The notes: generated from the letters alone by a model not told the origin. A stretch of DNA of 64,000 nucleotides from Microbacterium sp. USTB-Y (GCF_023703415.1 NZ_JAGMTU010000006.1:218529-282528); one strand, 5' to 3'; numbered from the stretch's first letter, positions 46,993 to 56,764 are shown. A program made the numbers and translations.

Positions 46993-47901
46993 ATGCGAAA
47001 GTCACGGATCCTCACCGGCATCGGCATCGCCGCCGTCGCCCTGATCGCCCTCACGGGCTGCAACAGCGGCAGCCCGACCAGCCCCGGCGCGACCGGGGAG
47101 GGCGTCGCCCCCACCAGCGACAAGCCGCTGTTCGAGGTCGCCAAGGACGTCAAGCTCGAGGGCAGCCCCACGTTCGACCGGATCACCAAGAACGGCAAGA
47201 TCACGATCGGCGTCAAGGAGGACCAGCCGGGTCTCGGCTTCAAGGACGCGACCACGGGCGAGCGCACCGGCTTCGACGTCGACATCGCGCGCTGGATCGC
47301 CGCGTCGCTCGGCTACAGCGAGGACAAGATCGAGTTCAAGGCGATCCCCTCCGCGAACCGTGAGCAGTCGATCGTGAACGGCGACATCGACTACTACGTG
47401 GGCACCTACTCGATCACCGACAAGCGCAAGGCCGTGATCGACTTCGCCGGCCCCTACTTCGTCACGGGGCAGGGCCTGCTCGTCCGCAAGGGCGAGGACA
47501 CGATCAAGAGCGAGAAGGACCTCGCCGGCAAGACCGTGTGCTCGGCGACCGGATCCACGCCGCTGCAGAACATCCAGGCGAACTTCCCCGACACCAAGAC
47601 GGTCGGCCTCGACCTGTACTCCGCGTGCGTGGAGCAGCTGATCAACAAGCAGGTCGACGCGGTCACGACGGACCAGGCGATCCTCATCGGCTACGCCGCG
47701 CAGGATCCCGAGGAGCTCAAGGTCGTCGGCGAGCCCTTCACGACCGAGCGCTACGGAGTCGGCCTCGCCAAGGGCGACACCGCGCTGCAGACGTTCATCA
47801 ACACGATGTTCACCGACGGAGGGGACACCTGGACCGCGATCTTCGAGAAGAACCTGGGGGCGAGCGGCCTGAAGGTCACTCAGCCCGCAGTCGACAAGTG
47901 A
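46993..47901 (+). CDS. gluB: Glutamate-binding lipoprotein of ABC transporter
   Basis: This 302-residue SBP-bac-3 family lipoprotein has lipobox LTGC with C23. ITIGVKEDQPGLGFKDATTGERTGFDVDIARWIAASLGY is the classic start of the ligand domain, followed by YYVGTYSITDKRKAVIDFAGPYFVTGQGLLV. It captures glutamate outside the cell and delivers it to GluCD. GAAGGAGAAGC is its Shine-Dalgarno. It lies 42 bp after gluA. Confidence 0.9.
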   Translation: MRKSRILTGIGIAAVALIALTGCNSGSPTSPGATGEGVAPTSDKPLFEVAKDVKLEGSPTFDRITKNGKITIGVKEDQPGLGFKDATTGERTGFDVDIARWIAASLGYSEDKIEFKAIPSANREQSIVNGDIDYYVGTYSITDKRKAVIDFAGPYFVTGQGLLVRKGEDTIKSEKDLAGKTVCSATGSTPLQNIQANFPDTKTVGLDLYSACVEQLINKQVDAVTTDQAILIGYAAQDPEELKVVGEPFTTERYGVGLAKGDTALQTFINTMFTDGGDTWTAIFEKNLGASGLKVTQPAVDK

Positions 47902-48002
47902 TCCGGGGCGGCCGGCGGGGCTGATCCCCGCCGGCCGCGTCTTCCCTCCCGGCGTCCGCGGACGCCTCCGAACCCAGTCCTCGAACTCGAAGGAGAGATG
48001 GC

Positions 48003-48659
48003 GTGGATGCACTCCTGGGCAACCTCGACCTGTGGGGTCAGGCGACCCTCAATACGGTCCTGCTCTTCCTCGGCGGCGGCGCGCTGGCCCTCGTGCTCGG
48101 CACGGTCGTGGGCGCCATGCGCGTCTCGCCAGTCCCGATCGCGAGGGGCGTCGGCACCGTCTACGTGAACCTCGTCCGCAACACCCCGCTGACCCTGGTG
48201 TTCTTCTTCTTCGTGTTCGGATATCCGAAGCTCGACCTCCCGGAGATCCCGTTCATGCCGCTGGGCATCATCGCCCTCGGCATCTACACGGCCACCTATG
48301 TCGCCGAGGTGCTCCGCGCCGGCATCAACACGGTGCCCGTCGGGCAGGCGGAGGCGGCGCGCGCGATCGGCCTCTCCTTCGGACAGGTGATGACCCTGGT
48401 CGTCATGCCGCAGGCGTTCCGCTCGGTCGTGCCGCCCATGATGAGCGTGTTCATCGCGCTGCTGAAGAACACCACGGTCGCCGCGGGCTTCTCCATCGCT
48501 GAGCTCGCCGCCCTCCGCGCCACGGTCGCCGATTCGGCGAACCGGCCCGGCACGGTCATGGAGATCTTGCTCTGGGTCGCCGTCGTGTTCATCGTCCTCG
48601 TGTTCCTGCTGAGCCTCGTGCAACGGCACTTCGAGAAGAAGTGGAGGATCGTCCGATGA
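48003..48659 (+). CDS. gluC: Glutamate ABC transporter permease
   Basis: This 218-residue inner-membrane permease has about five helices. The EAA-type cytoplasmic loop includes AEVLRAGINTVPVGQAEAARAIGLSFGQVMTLVVMPQAFRSVVPPM. The GTG start at 48003 follows GAAGGAGAG. It is preceded by a 101-bp gap after gluB and overlaps gluD by 4 bp. It pairs with GluD to form the channel. Confidence 0.9.
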   Translation: MDALLGNLDLWGQATLNTVLLFLGGGALALVLGTVVGAMRVSPVPIARGVGTVYVNLVRNTPLTLVFFFFVFGYPKLDLPEIPFMPLGIIALGIYTATYVAEVLRAGINTVPVGQAEAARAIGLSFGQVMTLVVMPQAFRSVVPPMMSVFIALLKNTTVAAGFSIAELAALRATVADSANRPGTVMEILLWVAVVFIVLVFLLSLVQRHFEKKWRIVR

Positions 48660-49603
48660 GCGGCGCATCCGTTCTCTACGACGTCCCCGGTCCCCGTGCG
48701 GTGCTGCGCAACCGCATCCTCGGTCTCGTGACGGTACTGATCGTCCTCGCCGCCGTCGGCTTCATCGTGTACCGCTTCGCGGCCACGGGCCAGTTCGACG
48801 CGAGCCGCTGGAACCTCTTCACCTACTCGCTCGTGTGGCAGGGCATGGCCCAGGCGCTGTGGGCGACGGTGAGCGCGTTCCTCGCCGCCGGCGTCGGCAG
48901 CATCGTGCTCGGCTTCGTGCTCGCGATCGGACGGCTCTCGGACCACGCCTGGGTGCGGGTCCCGGTCACCGTGGTGATCGAGCTGCTGCGCGCCGTGCCG
49001 GTGCTGGTCATGATGATGATCTTCTTCTACGGCGTGAACTCGATCCCCGGATCCACGTTCCGGATGTCGGCCTACGCCGCGGTCGTGATCGGCCTGGTGC
49101 TCTACAACGGCTCGGTGCTCGCCGAGGCGCTGCGCGCGGGCATCGAGGCGCTCCCGAGGGGCCAGAAGGAGGCCGGGTACGCGATCGGCCTGCGCAAGTC
49201 CGGCGTGATGGCGTTCATCCTGCTGCCGCAGGCTATCCGCGCCATGCTGCCGGTCATCGTCGCCCAGCTCGTGGTGACGCTCAAGGACACCGCGCTCGGC
49301 TTCATCATCACCTACCCCGAGCTCATCTACTACGCGAAGTACCTCAGCTCGCAGCCGGGCCGCCCGCTCCTGCAGGCCGGGCTCATCGTCGCCGTGATCT
49401 ACATCTCGATGTGCCTGATCCTCTCCGGCATCGCGAAGTGGCTCGAGGTGCGCACCCGGCGCTCGCCGAAGATGAAGGGCTACACCCCGGATGCGGGCGG
49501 TGGCGATCCTCGGATCCACGACGGCAGCACCGTCACGGAGGTCATCGCGATGCAGCGCGGCGCGGGCAAGTTCGACGGCACCAGCACCGGTCCGAGCGTC
49601 TGA
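48656..49603 (+). CDS. gluD: Glutamate ABC transporter permease
   Basis: This 315-residue second permease has a long N-terminus with one extra helix (about 22-45) and a cytoplasmic EAA loop AEALRAGIEALPRGQKEAGYAIGLRKSGVMAFILLPQAIRAMLPVI. A C-terminal tail of about 50 residues (from LEVRTRRSPKMKGYTPDAGGGD) is polar and Gly-rich, probably cytoplasmic. The ATG at 48656 overlaps the gluC stop (ATGA). A slightly earlier codon in the same frame lies inside gluC and is less likely. Confidence 0.9.
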   Translation: MSGASVLYDVPGPRAVLRNRILGLVTVLIVLAAVGFIVYRFAATGQFDASRWNLFTYSLVWQGMAQALWATVSAFLAAGVGSIVLGFVLAIGRLSDHAWVRVPVTVVIELLRAVPVLVMMMIFFYGVNSIPGSTFRMSAYAAVVIGLVLYNGSVLAEALRAGIEALPRGQKEAGYAIGLRKSGVMAFILLPQAIRAMLPVIVAQLVVTLKDTALGFIITYPELIYYAKYLSSQPGRPLLQAGLIVAVIYISMCLILSGIAKWLEVRTRRSPKMKGYTPDAGGGDPRIHDGSTVTEVIAMQRGAGKFDGTSTGPSV

Positions 49604-49622
49604 GCCTGCGGGTGCGCGCCGG

Positions 49623-49628
49623 TAGACT
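49623..49628 (+). promoter_or_regulatory. Probable -10 box of pheST
   Basis: TAGACT ends 8 nt before the pheS GTG and no Shine-Dalgarno is seen, indicating a leaderless pheST mRNA. Confidence 0.5.
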
Positions 49629-49636
49629 CGATTCTC

Positions 49637-50689
49637 GTGTCCGACAACGCACAGACTTCCCCTGAGATCACGCCCGAGGCGGTGGAGACCGCCGTCGAGG
49701 CCGCGCTCGCCGCGATCGGATCCGCGGCAGACACCGCCGAGCTGAAGGCGGCACGCGCCGCGCACGTCGCCGAGGGGTCGCCGCTCGCGATCCTCAACGC
49801 GTCGATGCGCCAGGTCGCGCCCGAGCACAAGGCGGCGTTCGGCAAGCTCATCGGCCAGGGCCGCGGGCGCGTCACGCAGGCCCTCGCGGCGAAGGAGGCG
49901 GAGCTGGCCGAGGCCGAGATCGCCGCGCGCCTCGAGGCCGAGCGGGTCGACATGACCGCGGTCGCCTCGCGCAGCCGCGTCGGCGCCCGGCATCCGCTGA
50001 CCCTGCTGCAGGATCAGATCAGCGACGTGTTCGTCGGCATGGGCTGGGAGATCGCCGAAGGCCCCGAGCTCGAGCACGAGTGGTTCAACTTCGACGCGCT
50101 GAACTTCGACGTCGACCACCCGGCGCGTCAGGAGCAGGACACGTTCTACGTGGATCCGCCCTCGCGCCACCTCGTCATGCGCACGCACACCAGCCCGGTG
50201 CAGGTGCGCTCGATGCTCGACCGCGAGGTGCCGATCTACGTGCTCTGCCCCGGGCGGGTGTACCGCACCGACGAGTTCGACGCGACGCACCTTCCCGTCT
50301 TCACGCAGTTCGAGGGCCTCGTCGTCGACAAGGGCATCTCGATGGCCCACCTCAAGGGCACGCTCGACCACGTCGCGCGCCAGCTCTTCGGCCCGGAGGC
50401 GAAGACCCGCTTCCGCACGAACTTCTTCCCCTTCACGGAGCCGTCCGCCGAACTGGACCTCTGGCACCCGACCTTCAAGGGCGGCGCGCGCTGGATCGAG
50501 TGGGGCGGCTGCGGCATGATCAGCCCCAACGTGCTGCGCGCGGCGGGGATCGACCCCGACGTGTACAGCGGCTTCGCGTTCGGCATGGGCGTCGAGAGGG
50601 CGCTCATGTTCCGCAGCGACGTGCAGGACATGCGCGACATGGCAGAGGGCGATGTCCGTTTCAGCGAGCAGTTCGGGATGGTGGTGTGA
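49637..50689 (+). CDS. pheS: Phenylalanyl-tRNA synthetase alpha subunit
   Basis: This 350-residue class-II synthetase has an N-terminal coiled coil (about 1-105) that contacts tRNA-Phe and a catalytic domain with motif 1 GARHPLTLLQDQISDVFVGMGW, motif 2 YRTDEFDATHLPVFTQFEGL and motif 3 GFAFGMGVERALM. It charges tRNA-Phe as an alpha2beta2 complex with PheT. The GTG start (MSDNAQTSPEITPEA) is supported by the -10 box 8 nt upstream. It overlaps pheT by 1 bp (TGATG). Confidence 0.96.
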   Translation: MSDNAQTSPEITPEAVETAVEAALAAIGSAADTAELKAARAAHVAEGSPLAILNASMRQVAPEHKAAFGKLIGQGRGRVTQALAAKEAELAEAEIAARLEAERVDMTAVASRSRVGARHPLTLLQDQISDVFVGMGWEIAEGPELEHEWFNFDALNFDVDHPARQEQDTFYVDPPSRHLVMRTHTSPVQVRSMLDREVPIYVLCPGRVYRTDEFDATHLPVFTQFEGLVVDKGISMAHLKGTLDHVARQLFGPEAKTRFRTNFFPFTEPSAELDLWHPTFKGGARWIEWGGCGMISPNVLRAAGIDPDVYSGFAFGMGVERALMFRSDVQDMRDMAEGDVRFSEQFGMVV

Positions 50690-53211
50690 TGCGCGTCCCG
50701 CTTTCGTGGCTGCGTGAGTACGTGGATGTGGCCGACTCGGCGACGCCGGACGACGTCTTCGCGGCGCTCGTCTCGGTGGGCTTCGAGGAGGAGGAGCTGC
50801 ACGGCTTCGGCATCTCGGGTCCGGTCGTGGTGGGACAGGTGCTCTCCTTCGAGGAGGAGCCCCAGTCCAACGGCAAGACCATCCGGTGGTGCCAGGTCGA
50901 CGTCGGTGACGCCCAGGGGGGCGTCCGCGGCATCGTCTGCGGCGCGCACAACTTCGCCGTGGGCGACAAGGTGGTCGTGACCCTGCCGGGCGCGGTGCTG
51001 CCGGGGCCGTTCCCGATCGCCGCGCGCAAGACCTACGGGCACGTCTCGGACGGCATGATCGCGTCCGCGCGCGAGCTGGGCCTCGGCGACGAGCACAACG
51101 GGATCCTCATCCTGTCCGAGCTCGGCATCGACGCGCCCGTCGGAACCGACGCGATCGCCCTGCTGGGGCTGGACGACGTGGCCGTCGACATCAACGTCAC
51201 CCCCGACCGCGGCTATGCGTTCTCGATCCGCGGCGTCGCGCGCGAGTACGCGCACGCGACCGGCGCGGCCTTCCGCGACCCCGCGGAGCGCGACTTCGCC
51301 GAGCTCCAGCCCGGCACGGGCTTCACCGCCGTCGTCGAGGACGCGGCGCCGATCCGCGGCAACGCCGGGGCGACCGAGTTCGTGACGCGCGTGGTGCGCG
51401 ACGTGGATCCGTCCCGTCCCACCCCGCCGTGGATGATCGCCCGCCTCACGCTCGCGGGCATGCGCTCGCTCGGCGTGCTCGTCGACATCACGAACTACGT
51501 GATGCTCGAGCTCGGCAACCCCGTGCACGGCTACGACCTGGACAAGCTCGACGGGAACATCGTGATCCGTCGTGCCGCGGAGGGCGAGACCATGGTCACG
51601 CTCGACGGCCAGGAGCGCACGCTCAGCGCCGAGGACCTCCTCATCACCGACGGATCGGGGCCGATCGGCCTGGCCGGCGTCATGGGCGGCGGCACCACGG
51701 AGATGAGCGAGACCACCCGCAACGTGCTGATCGAGGCTGCCACGTTCGATCCGATCACGATCGCGCGTTCGGCGCGTCGCCACAAGCTCCCGAGCGAGGC
51801 CTCCAAGCGCTTCGAGCGCGGTGTGGATCCGCTCATCCCGTTCGCGGCGGCGCGGCGCGTGGCCGACCTCATGGTCGAGCTCGCGGGCGGCACGCTGACC
51901 GACGAGGGCGGTGCGCTCTTCGCCGAGGTCTTCGTCTCGGGCATCGAGCTGCCGGCCGGCTTCGTGCAGGGGCTCATCGGCGTCGACTACACGGACGCCG
52001 AGGTGACCGGCGCCCTCGAGACGATCGGCGCCGAGGTGACCCCGGTCGACGCTTTGACGGGCTCAGGGGCCGGCTGGACCGTGATCCCGCCGAGCTGGCG
52101 GCCCGACCTCACCGACAAGTGGACGCTGGCCGAGGAGGTCGCGCGCATCCACGGACTGGACCGGATCCCGTCCGTGTTGCCCACGCCGCCGTCCGGTCGT
52201 GGACTCACCGACCTGCAGCAGGGTCGGCGTCGCGTCGCGAACGCCCTGGCCGCCGCGGGGCTCGTGGAGACCCCGGCGTTCCCGTTCACGACGCAGGAGC
52301 AGAACGACCTGCACGGCTCCGCCTCGGGGGAGAGCATCCCCGGCGTGCGCCTGGCCAACCCGCTCGACGGGCAGGCGCCGTTCCTGCGCCGTTCGCTGCT
52401 TCCCGGCCTGCTGCAGATCGCGCACCGCAACCTCGCGCGCGGCCTCGTCGATCTCGCGATCTTCGAGACCGGCATCGTGTTCCTGCCCGAGCCCGGCGTC
52501 GTGTACGGCACCGAGGAGGTGCCGCCGCTGGGCGCCAGGCCCTCGGACGAGACGCTCGAGGCGCTGAACGCCTCGATCCCGCCGCAGGCCCGCCATCTCG
52601 CGGCGCTGTTCACGGGGCACGTCACTCCCCGCCAGCCCGGGCGAGCGGCCGAGGAGTACGGACTCAGCGAGGCGCTCGACGCCGTGCGCGTCGTCGCCGA
52701 GGCGGCGGGCGTCCCGATCGAGGTCGTGCAGGGCACCCGTGCCGCGCTCCATCCGGGACGCACGGGCGTGCTCCGGGTGCGCGGCGTCGAGGTCGGCTAC
52801 GTCGGTGAGCTGCACCCGCAGGTGTCCGCGGATGCGGATCTGCCGGGACGCGCGGTGGTGCTCGAGCTCGATCTCGACGGCGTCCTGGCACGGGCGGGGG
52901 AGCGCGTGGTCGCGGCCTCGCTGTCGACCTACCCCGCCGCGACCCAGGACGTGTCGCTCGTGGTGGACGCGGGGATCCCCGCGGCGGAGGTGAGCGCGGC
53001 GCTCTCCGAGGGTTCCGGTGCGCTCCTCGAGTCGGTCCGCCTCGTCGACGACTACCGCGGCGAGGGCGTTCCGGCCGGATCCAAGAGCCTCAGCTTCGCG
53101 CTGCGGTTCCGGGCAGAGGACCGCACCCTCACCGCCGCCGAGGCGACCGAGGCCAAGCTCGCGGGCGTCGCCGTGGCGACCGAGCGGTTCGGAGCCCAGC
53201 TCCGCGACTGA
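50689..53211 (+). CDS. pheT: Phenylalanyl-tRNA synthetase beta subunit
   Basis: This 840-residue protein begins MRVPLSWLREYVDVADSATPDD, then a tRNA-binding OB domain (about 42-155; VRGIVCGAHNFAVGDKVVV), B3/B4 editing domain, B5 domain (IGAEVTPVD region), core (WRPDLTDKWTLAEEVARIHGLDRIPS) and C-terminal FDX-ACB anticodon domain (LSTYPAATQDVSLVVD). All domains are complete. Open sequence in the same frame extends upstream through pheS but is not coding. A bulged terminator hairpin follows. Confidence 0.96.
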   Translation: MRVPLSWLREYVDVADSATPDDVFAALVSVGFEEEELHGFGISGPVVVGQVLSFEEEPQSNGKTIRWCQVDVGDAQGGVRGIVCGAHNFAVGDKVVVTLPGAVLPGPFPIAARKTYGHVSDGMIASARELGLGDEHNGILILSELGIDAPVGTDAIALLGLDDVAVDINVTPDRGYAFSIRGVAREYAHATGAAFRDPAERDFAELQPGTGFTAVVEDAAPIRGNAGATEFVTRVVRDVDPSRPTPPWMIARLTLAGMRSLGVLVDITNYVMLELGNPVHGYDLDKLDGNIVIRRAAEGETMVTLDGQERTLSAEDLLITDGSGPIGLAGVMGGGTTEMSETTRNVLIEAATFDPITIARSARRHKLPSEASKRFERGVDPLIPFAAARRVADLMVELAGGTLTDEGGALFAEVFVSGIELPAGFVQGLIGVDYTDAEVTGALETIGAEVTPVDALTGSGAGWTVIPPSWRPDLTDKWTLAEEVARIHGLDRIPSVLPTPPSGRGLTDLQQGRRRVANALAAAGLVETPAFPFTTQEQNDLHGSASGESIPGVRLANPLDGQAPFLRRSLLPGLLQIAHRNLARGLVDLAIFETGIVFLPEPGVVYGTEEVPPLGARPSDETLEALNASIPPQARHLAALFTGHVTPRQPGRAAEEYGLSEALDAVRVVAEAAGVPIEVVQGTRAALHPGRTGVLRVRGVEVGYVGELHPQVSADADLPGRAVVLELDLDGVLARAGERVVAASLSTYPAATQDVSLVVDAGIPAAEVSAALSEGSGALLESVRLVDDYRGEGVPAGSKSLSFALRFRAEDRTLTAAEATEAKLAGVAVATERFGAQLRD

Positions 53212-53232
53212 GACCTGACGATCGCACGGCGA

Positions 53233-53279
53233 AGAGCGCCTGAATGACCGGATCCGCGGATCGGTCGTGCTGGCGCTCT
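53233..53279 (+). terminator. Terminator after pheT
   Basis: AGAGCGCC and GGCGCTCT form an 8-bp outer stem; inside, GACCGGATCC and GGATCGGTC form a second stem with one bulged G. Confidence 0.75.
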
Positions 53280-53328
53280 CGTCGCGCCGGGGACCTTCGA
53301 CCCGCAAGGCCCTGGCGGCGTTCCTGGC

Positions 53329-53334
53329 TAGACT
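53329..53334 (+). promoter_or_regulatory. -10 box of thiamine operon
   Basis: TAGACT places transcription start near 53341, exactly at the first bases of the TPP riboswitch. Confidence 0.55.
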
Positions 53335-53342
53335 GACCGGCA

Positions 53343-53421
53343 GTGACACGGGGTGCCGCATCCGCGGCTGAGATCACACCCGTCGAACCTGATCTAGGTC
53401 GTACTAGCGAAGGGATGTCGC
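53343..53421 (+). promoter_or_regulatory. TPP riboswitch (THI element)
   Basis: The conserved core is intact: ACGGGGTGCCGC, GGCTGAGATCACACCC, GAACCTGATC and CTAGCGAAGGGATG. Stem P1 closes GTGACA (53343-53348) with TGTCGC (53416-53421). AAGGGA at the 3' side, 7 to 12 nt before the thiM ATG, is also the Shine-Dalgarno, so ligand binding should block translation start. It controls thiM and the fused thiamine gene after it. Confidence 0.95.
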
Positions 53422-53422
53422 G

Positions 53423-54277
53423 ATGAGCGCGCGTCTGGAAACGTCGTCCGAGTCCGTGGTGGGATCCGCCGCGGACCTTCTGCGGGAGCTGCGGGTGGAG
53501 CCCCCGCTCGTGCACTGCATCACCAACTCGGTGGTCACCGGGTTCACCGCCAATGTGCTGCTCGCCCTCGGCGCCGCGCCGGCGATGGTGGACATTACGG
53601 GCGAAGCCGGCATGTTCGCCGCGATCTCCTCCGGTCTCCTGGTGAACCTCGGCACCCCCACGCCCGAGCAGCGGTCGGCGAGCCTCGAGGCCGTCGGAGG
53701 GGCGCGCACGGCGGGCACGCCCTGGGTGCTCGACCCGGTGGCCGTGGGGGCTCTCCCGGTGCGGACCGCGCTGGCGCAGGATCTGCTGGGCCTGCGTCCC
53801 ACGCTCATCCGCGGCAACGCGTCCGAGATCCTCGCGCTCGCCGGCCTCAGCCAGGGCGGGCGCGGCGTGGACGCGCTCGACGCGACGGAGGCGGCGGCGG
53901 ACGCGGCTCGCGACCTCGCGCGACGGACCGGGGGAGCGGTCGCCGTCTCCGGCCCGGTCGACCTCCTCGTCGACGCCGAGCGCACGATCCGCGTCGCGAA
54001 CGGCGACGCCCTGCTCACCCGGGTCACCGGGGGCGGCTGCGCCCTCGGCGCCGTGATGGCCGCGTTCCTCGGTACGGCGCGACGGACCGGGCACGACCCG
54101 CTGGTCGCCGCGACGGCGGCGACCCTCGTCTACACCGTCGCCGCCGAGGACGCGGCGGAGGGTGCAGCCGGACCCGGATCCTTCGCCGTCCGGCTCCTCG
54201 ACGCGCTCTCGGCGGTCCGTCCGGAGCATCTCGCCGTCCGCGCTCGCGTCGAGGCGGGGCAGGGAGTGGCCGCATGA
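53423..54277 (+). CDS. thiM: Hydroxyethylthiazole kinase
   Basis: This 284-residue ribokinase-fold enzyme phosphorylates 4-methyl-5-hydroxyethylthiazole in the thiamine salvage branch. [35 protein letters not shown] is the ThiM signature, and [19 protein letters not shown] holds the catalytic Cys and anion hole. It starts just after the TPP riboswitch and overlaps the next gene by 4 bp (ATGA). ThiM product is used by the ThiE domain of the neighbouring fusion. Confidence 0.95.
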   Translation: MSARLETSSESVVGSAADLLRELRVEPPLVHCITNSVVTGFTANVLLALGAAPAMVDITGEAGMFAAISSGLLVNLGTPTPEQRSASLEAVGGARTAGTPWVLDPVAVGALPVRTALAQDLLGLRPTLIRGNASEILALAGLSQGGRGVDALDATEAAADAARDLARRTGGAVAVSGPVDLLVDAERTIRVANGDALLTRVTGGGCALGAVMAAFLGTARRTGHDPLVAATAATLVYTVAAEDAAEGAAGPGSFAVRLLDALSAVRPEHLAVRARVEAGQGVAA

Positions 54278-56493
54278 TCGGGGCGGAGGTCCTCACCGCG
54301 CCGCAGGAGGCCGCACCCGAGGCGGTGCCGGCCCGCCGTGCTGCCCGTCTCCGCCGCGACGATCTCGCGCTCTACCTCGTCACGGATCCGGCGCTCTGCG
54401 GGGAGCGTGGCGTGGCCGCGGTCGTCGACGCGGCCGTCTCCGGCGGGGCGCGGATCGTGCAGCTGCGCGACAAGGACGCCGACGACGCGTCGATCGTGGA
54501 GCAGCTGTGCGCGCTGTCCGAGGTCATCGCAGGGCGGGCGCTGCTCGTCGTGGACGACCGCCTCGACGCGGTCGTGGAGGCGCGTCGCCGCGGAGCCCGC
54601 GTGGACGGGATCCACCTCGGGCAGTCCGACGCCTCGCCGCTCACCGCGCGCTCCCTCCTCGGCCCCGACGCGATCGTCGGGCTCACCGCGAACACGCCAG
54701 CGCACCTCGACGCCGTGCGGGCGCTGCCCTCCGGCACCGTGGACTACCTCGGCGTCGGCGTCATCCACCCGACGAGCACCAAGCCCGACCACCCGGCTCC
54801 CCTCGGCGTGGCGGGGTTCGCCGCGTTCGCCGCCGACAGCCCGCTGCCCTGCGTCGCGATCGGCGGCATCGAGCGCGCCGACGTCGCTGCGCTCCGCGCC
54901 GGCGGTGCCGCGGGGGTCGCGGTGGTGTCGGCGCTCTGCGCCGCCCCGGATCCGCGGGTCGCCGCACGCAAGCTGCTGCGCGCGTGGGGCGCGGGCGGGA
55001 TCGCGCGCGTGCTCTCGATCGCCGGCAGCGACCCCTCCGGGGGTGCCGGGATCCAGGCCGACCTCAAGTCGATCGCCGCGAACGGCGGCTACGGCATGGC
55101 CGCGATCACCGCGCTGACCGCCCAGAACACCCGGGGCGTCCGCGGTGTGCACGTGCCTCCCGCCTCGTTCCTGCGCGCCCAGCTCGATGCCCTCGGCGAC
55201 GACGTGCGCGTCGACGCGGTGAAGATCGGGATGCTCGCCGACGCGGAGGTGATCGCCGAGGTCGGATCCTGGCTGCGCGTGCATCGCCCGCCGACCGTCG
55301 TGCTGGATCCCGTGATGGTCTCCACGAGCGGCGACCGGCTCCTGGATGCGGCAGCGGAGCAGGCGCTGTGCGCGCTGCTGCCGCTGGCCGACCTGATCAC
55401 GCCGAACCTTCCGGAGCTGGCCGTCCTCGTGCGCGAATCCGCCGCAGCGAGCTGGGCAGGCGCGCTCGCCCAGGCGCAGCGGCTCTCTGCGGAGACCGGC
55501 GCTCTGGTGCTCGTGAAGGGCGGGCATCTCGGCGGAGACGAGGCGCCCGACGCGCTCGTCGGCCCGTTCGGGCCGGTGCGGGAGTACCCCGGATCCCGGA
55601 TCCGCACCGCCAGCACGCACGGCACCGGCTGCTCGCTCTCCGCCGCGCTCGCGACCCGGCGGGCCGCGGACCGCGACTGGCGCGAAGCGGTGACCGAGGT
55701 GCGGTCGTGGCTCCGCGAGTCGATCGCCGCCGGGGCCGGACTGCAGGTCGGATCCGGTCACGGCCCGGTCAGCCACTTCGCCGGGCTGTGGCGTCGCGGC
55801 GGGCTCGAGGCGCATCCCGCTCGCGAGGAGGTCGCCGCAGCGTGGTGGTCGTCGATCGCCCCGATCCGTCGCGCGATCGACGACCTGCCGTTCCTGCGCC
55901 GCCTCGCCGACGGAAGCCTGCCGGAGGCCCCGTTCCGGGCGTACCTCGCGCAGGACGCCCTGTATCTGCGCGACTATGCGCGCACCCTCGCCGAGGCGGC
56001 GCGCCTCGCGCCGGACTCCGCGGAGCAGGCGTTCTGGGCGCACTCCGCCGAGCAGTCCGTCATCGGGGAGCTGCAGCTGCACGCCAGCCTGCTGTCGCCG
56101 GAGGGGATCGGCGCGGCCACGTTCCGCGCGGAGCCCGTGCCGGCGACGACCGCCTACCTGGACCATCTGCGGGGTGCGGCGTTCGACGGCGACTACCGGG
56201 TGCTCATCGCGGCTCTGCTGCCCTGCTTCTGGATCTACGCCGACGTCGGCACCCGGCTGCATGCGCAGGCGAAGGCGGACCCGGTGCGCCCTTACGCCGT
56301 GCACCCCTTCGCGGAGTGGCTCGACGAGTACGCGGATCCGCGGTTCGCCGAAGCCACCGAGGAGGCGATCCGGATCGTCTCCGCGCACGCCGCCGCGGCC
56401 GACCCGGTCACGCGCGAGCGGATGCGGGTCGCCTTCGTGCGCTCGAGCGAGCACGAACGCGCGTTCTTCGCCGCAGCCGACCTCCGCGATTGA
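54274..56493 (+). CDS. Trifunctional ThiE-ThiD-TenA fusion
   Basis: This 739-residue fusion has three domains. ThiE (about 28-225) joins HMP-PP and thiazole phosphate: [29 protein letters not shown]. ThiD (about 248-500) phosphorylates HMP and [24 protein letters not shown] and [14 protein letters not shown]. TenA (about 530-735) is a thiamine-salvage hydrolase: [22 protein letters not shown] and [12 protein letters not shown] with the likely catalytic Cys. One polypeptide thus covers pyrimidine salvage, kinase and coupling steps. All domain motifs look intact. It is co-regulated with thiM by the TPP riboswitch. Confidence 0.92.
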   Translation: MIGAEVLTAPQEAAPEAVPARRAARLRRDDLALYLVTDPALCGERGVAAVVDAAVSGGARIVQLRDKDADDASIVEQLCALSEVIAGRALLVVDDRLDAVVEARRRGARVDGIHLGQSDASPLTARSLLGPDAIVGLTANTPAHLDAVRALPSGTVDYLGVGVIHPTSTKPDHPAPLGVAGFAAFAADSPLPCVAIGGIERADVAALRAGGAAGVAVVSALCAAPDPRVAARKLLRAWGAGGIARVLSIAGSDPSGGAGIQADLKSIAANGGYGMAAITALTAQNTRGVRGVHVPPASFLRAQLDALGDDVRVDAVKIGMLADAEVIAEVGSWLRVHRPPTVVLDPVMVSTSGDRLLDAAAEQALCALLPLADLITPNLPELAVLVRESAAASWAGALAQAQRLSAETGALVLVKGGHLGGDEAPDALVGPFGPVREYPGSRIRTASTHGTGCSLSAALATRRAADRDWREAVTEVRSWLRESIAAGAGLQVGSGHGPVSHFAGLWRRGGLEAHPAREEVAAAWWSSIAPIRRAIDDLPFLRRLADGSLPEAPFRAYLAQDALYLRDYARTLAEAARLAPDSAEQAFWAHSAEQSVIGELQLHASLLSPEGIGAATFRAEPVPATTAYLDHLRGAAFDGDYRVLIAALLPCFWIYADVGTRLHAQAKADPVRPYAVHPFAEWLDEYADPRFAEATEEAIRIVSAHAAAADPVTRERMRVAFVRSSEHERAFFAAADLRD

Positions 56494-56522
56494 GGGGATC
56501 CGCCCGGTCTCCGGTGCGATGA

Positions 56523-56565
56523 CGCGGGGCTGGGCCCTCGATTTGGACGAGGGCCCGGCCCCGCG
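56523..56565 (+). terminator. Strong terminator of the thiamine operon
   Basis: CGCGGGGCTGGGCCCTCG pairs with CGAGGGCCCGGCCCCGCG across all 18 positions (one T-G), with a 7-nt loop. The loop and 3' arm also carry a candidate -35 for the following arginine leader promoter. Confidence 0.85.
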
Positions 56566-56572
56566 ATAGGGT
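56543..56572 (+). promoter_or_regulatory. Candidate promoter of the arginine leader/arg operon
   Basis: TTGGAC (56543-56548)-N18-TAGGGT (56567-56572). Transcription would start at or very near the ATG at 56579. The -35 lies in the loop of the thiamine-operon terminator. Confidence 0.55.
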
Positions 56573-56578
56573 CGCCGC

Positions 56579-56659
56579 ATGCTTCCGGCTCCGCACACGA
56601 CCACCCCGGCGGGTGTCACCGTGGTGCGTCGACGCCGCTCGGGCGACCGCCGACTCTAG
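56579..56659 (+). CDS. Candidate arginine leader peptide upstream of argC
   Basis: A 26-codon frame, ATG to TAG, ends in [12 protein letters not shown], with Arg codons at positions 17-20 and 24-25. A TAGGGT -10 box ends 6 nt before the ATG, so the peptide would be read from the 5' end of the mRNA. Bases 56636-56650, which cover Arg codons 20 and 24, can pair with 56685-56695 (6+5 bp with a bulge). A further hairpin lies before argC. This is the plan of a ribosome-mediated attenuator sensing arginyl-tRNA. Arg codons are common in non-coding frames of GC-rich DNA, so this needs comparison with relatives. Confidence 0.55.
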   Translation: MLPAPHTTTPAGVTVVRRRRSGDRRL

Positions 56660-56729
56660 GCGACCCTGCGCTCCCGTGTCGTACGCGGTCGAGCGCCGGC
56701 GTCGCCGCCTCCGGCCCCGCATCGCACTC

Positions 56730-56764
56730 CTGCCGCGCGCCGTCTTCTTGGGCGTCCGCGGCAG
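56730..56764 (+). terminator. Hairpin before argC, candidate attenuator terminator
   Basis: CTGCCGCG pairs with CGCGGCAG, continued by an inner CGCC/GGCG stem with a 2-nt bulge. It ends 22 nt before the argC ATG. No T-tract follows. It could terminate or hold back translation. Confidence 0.45.
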
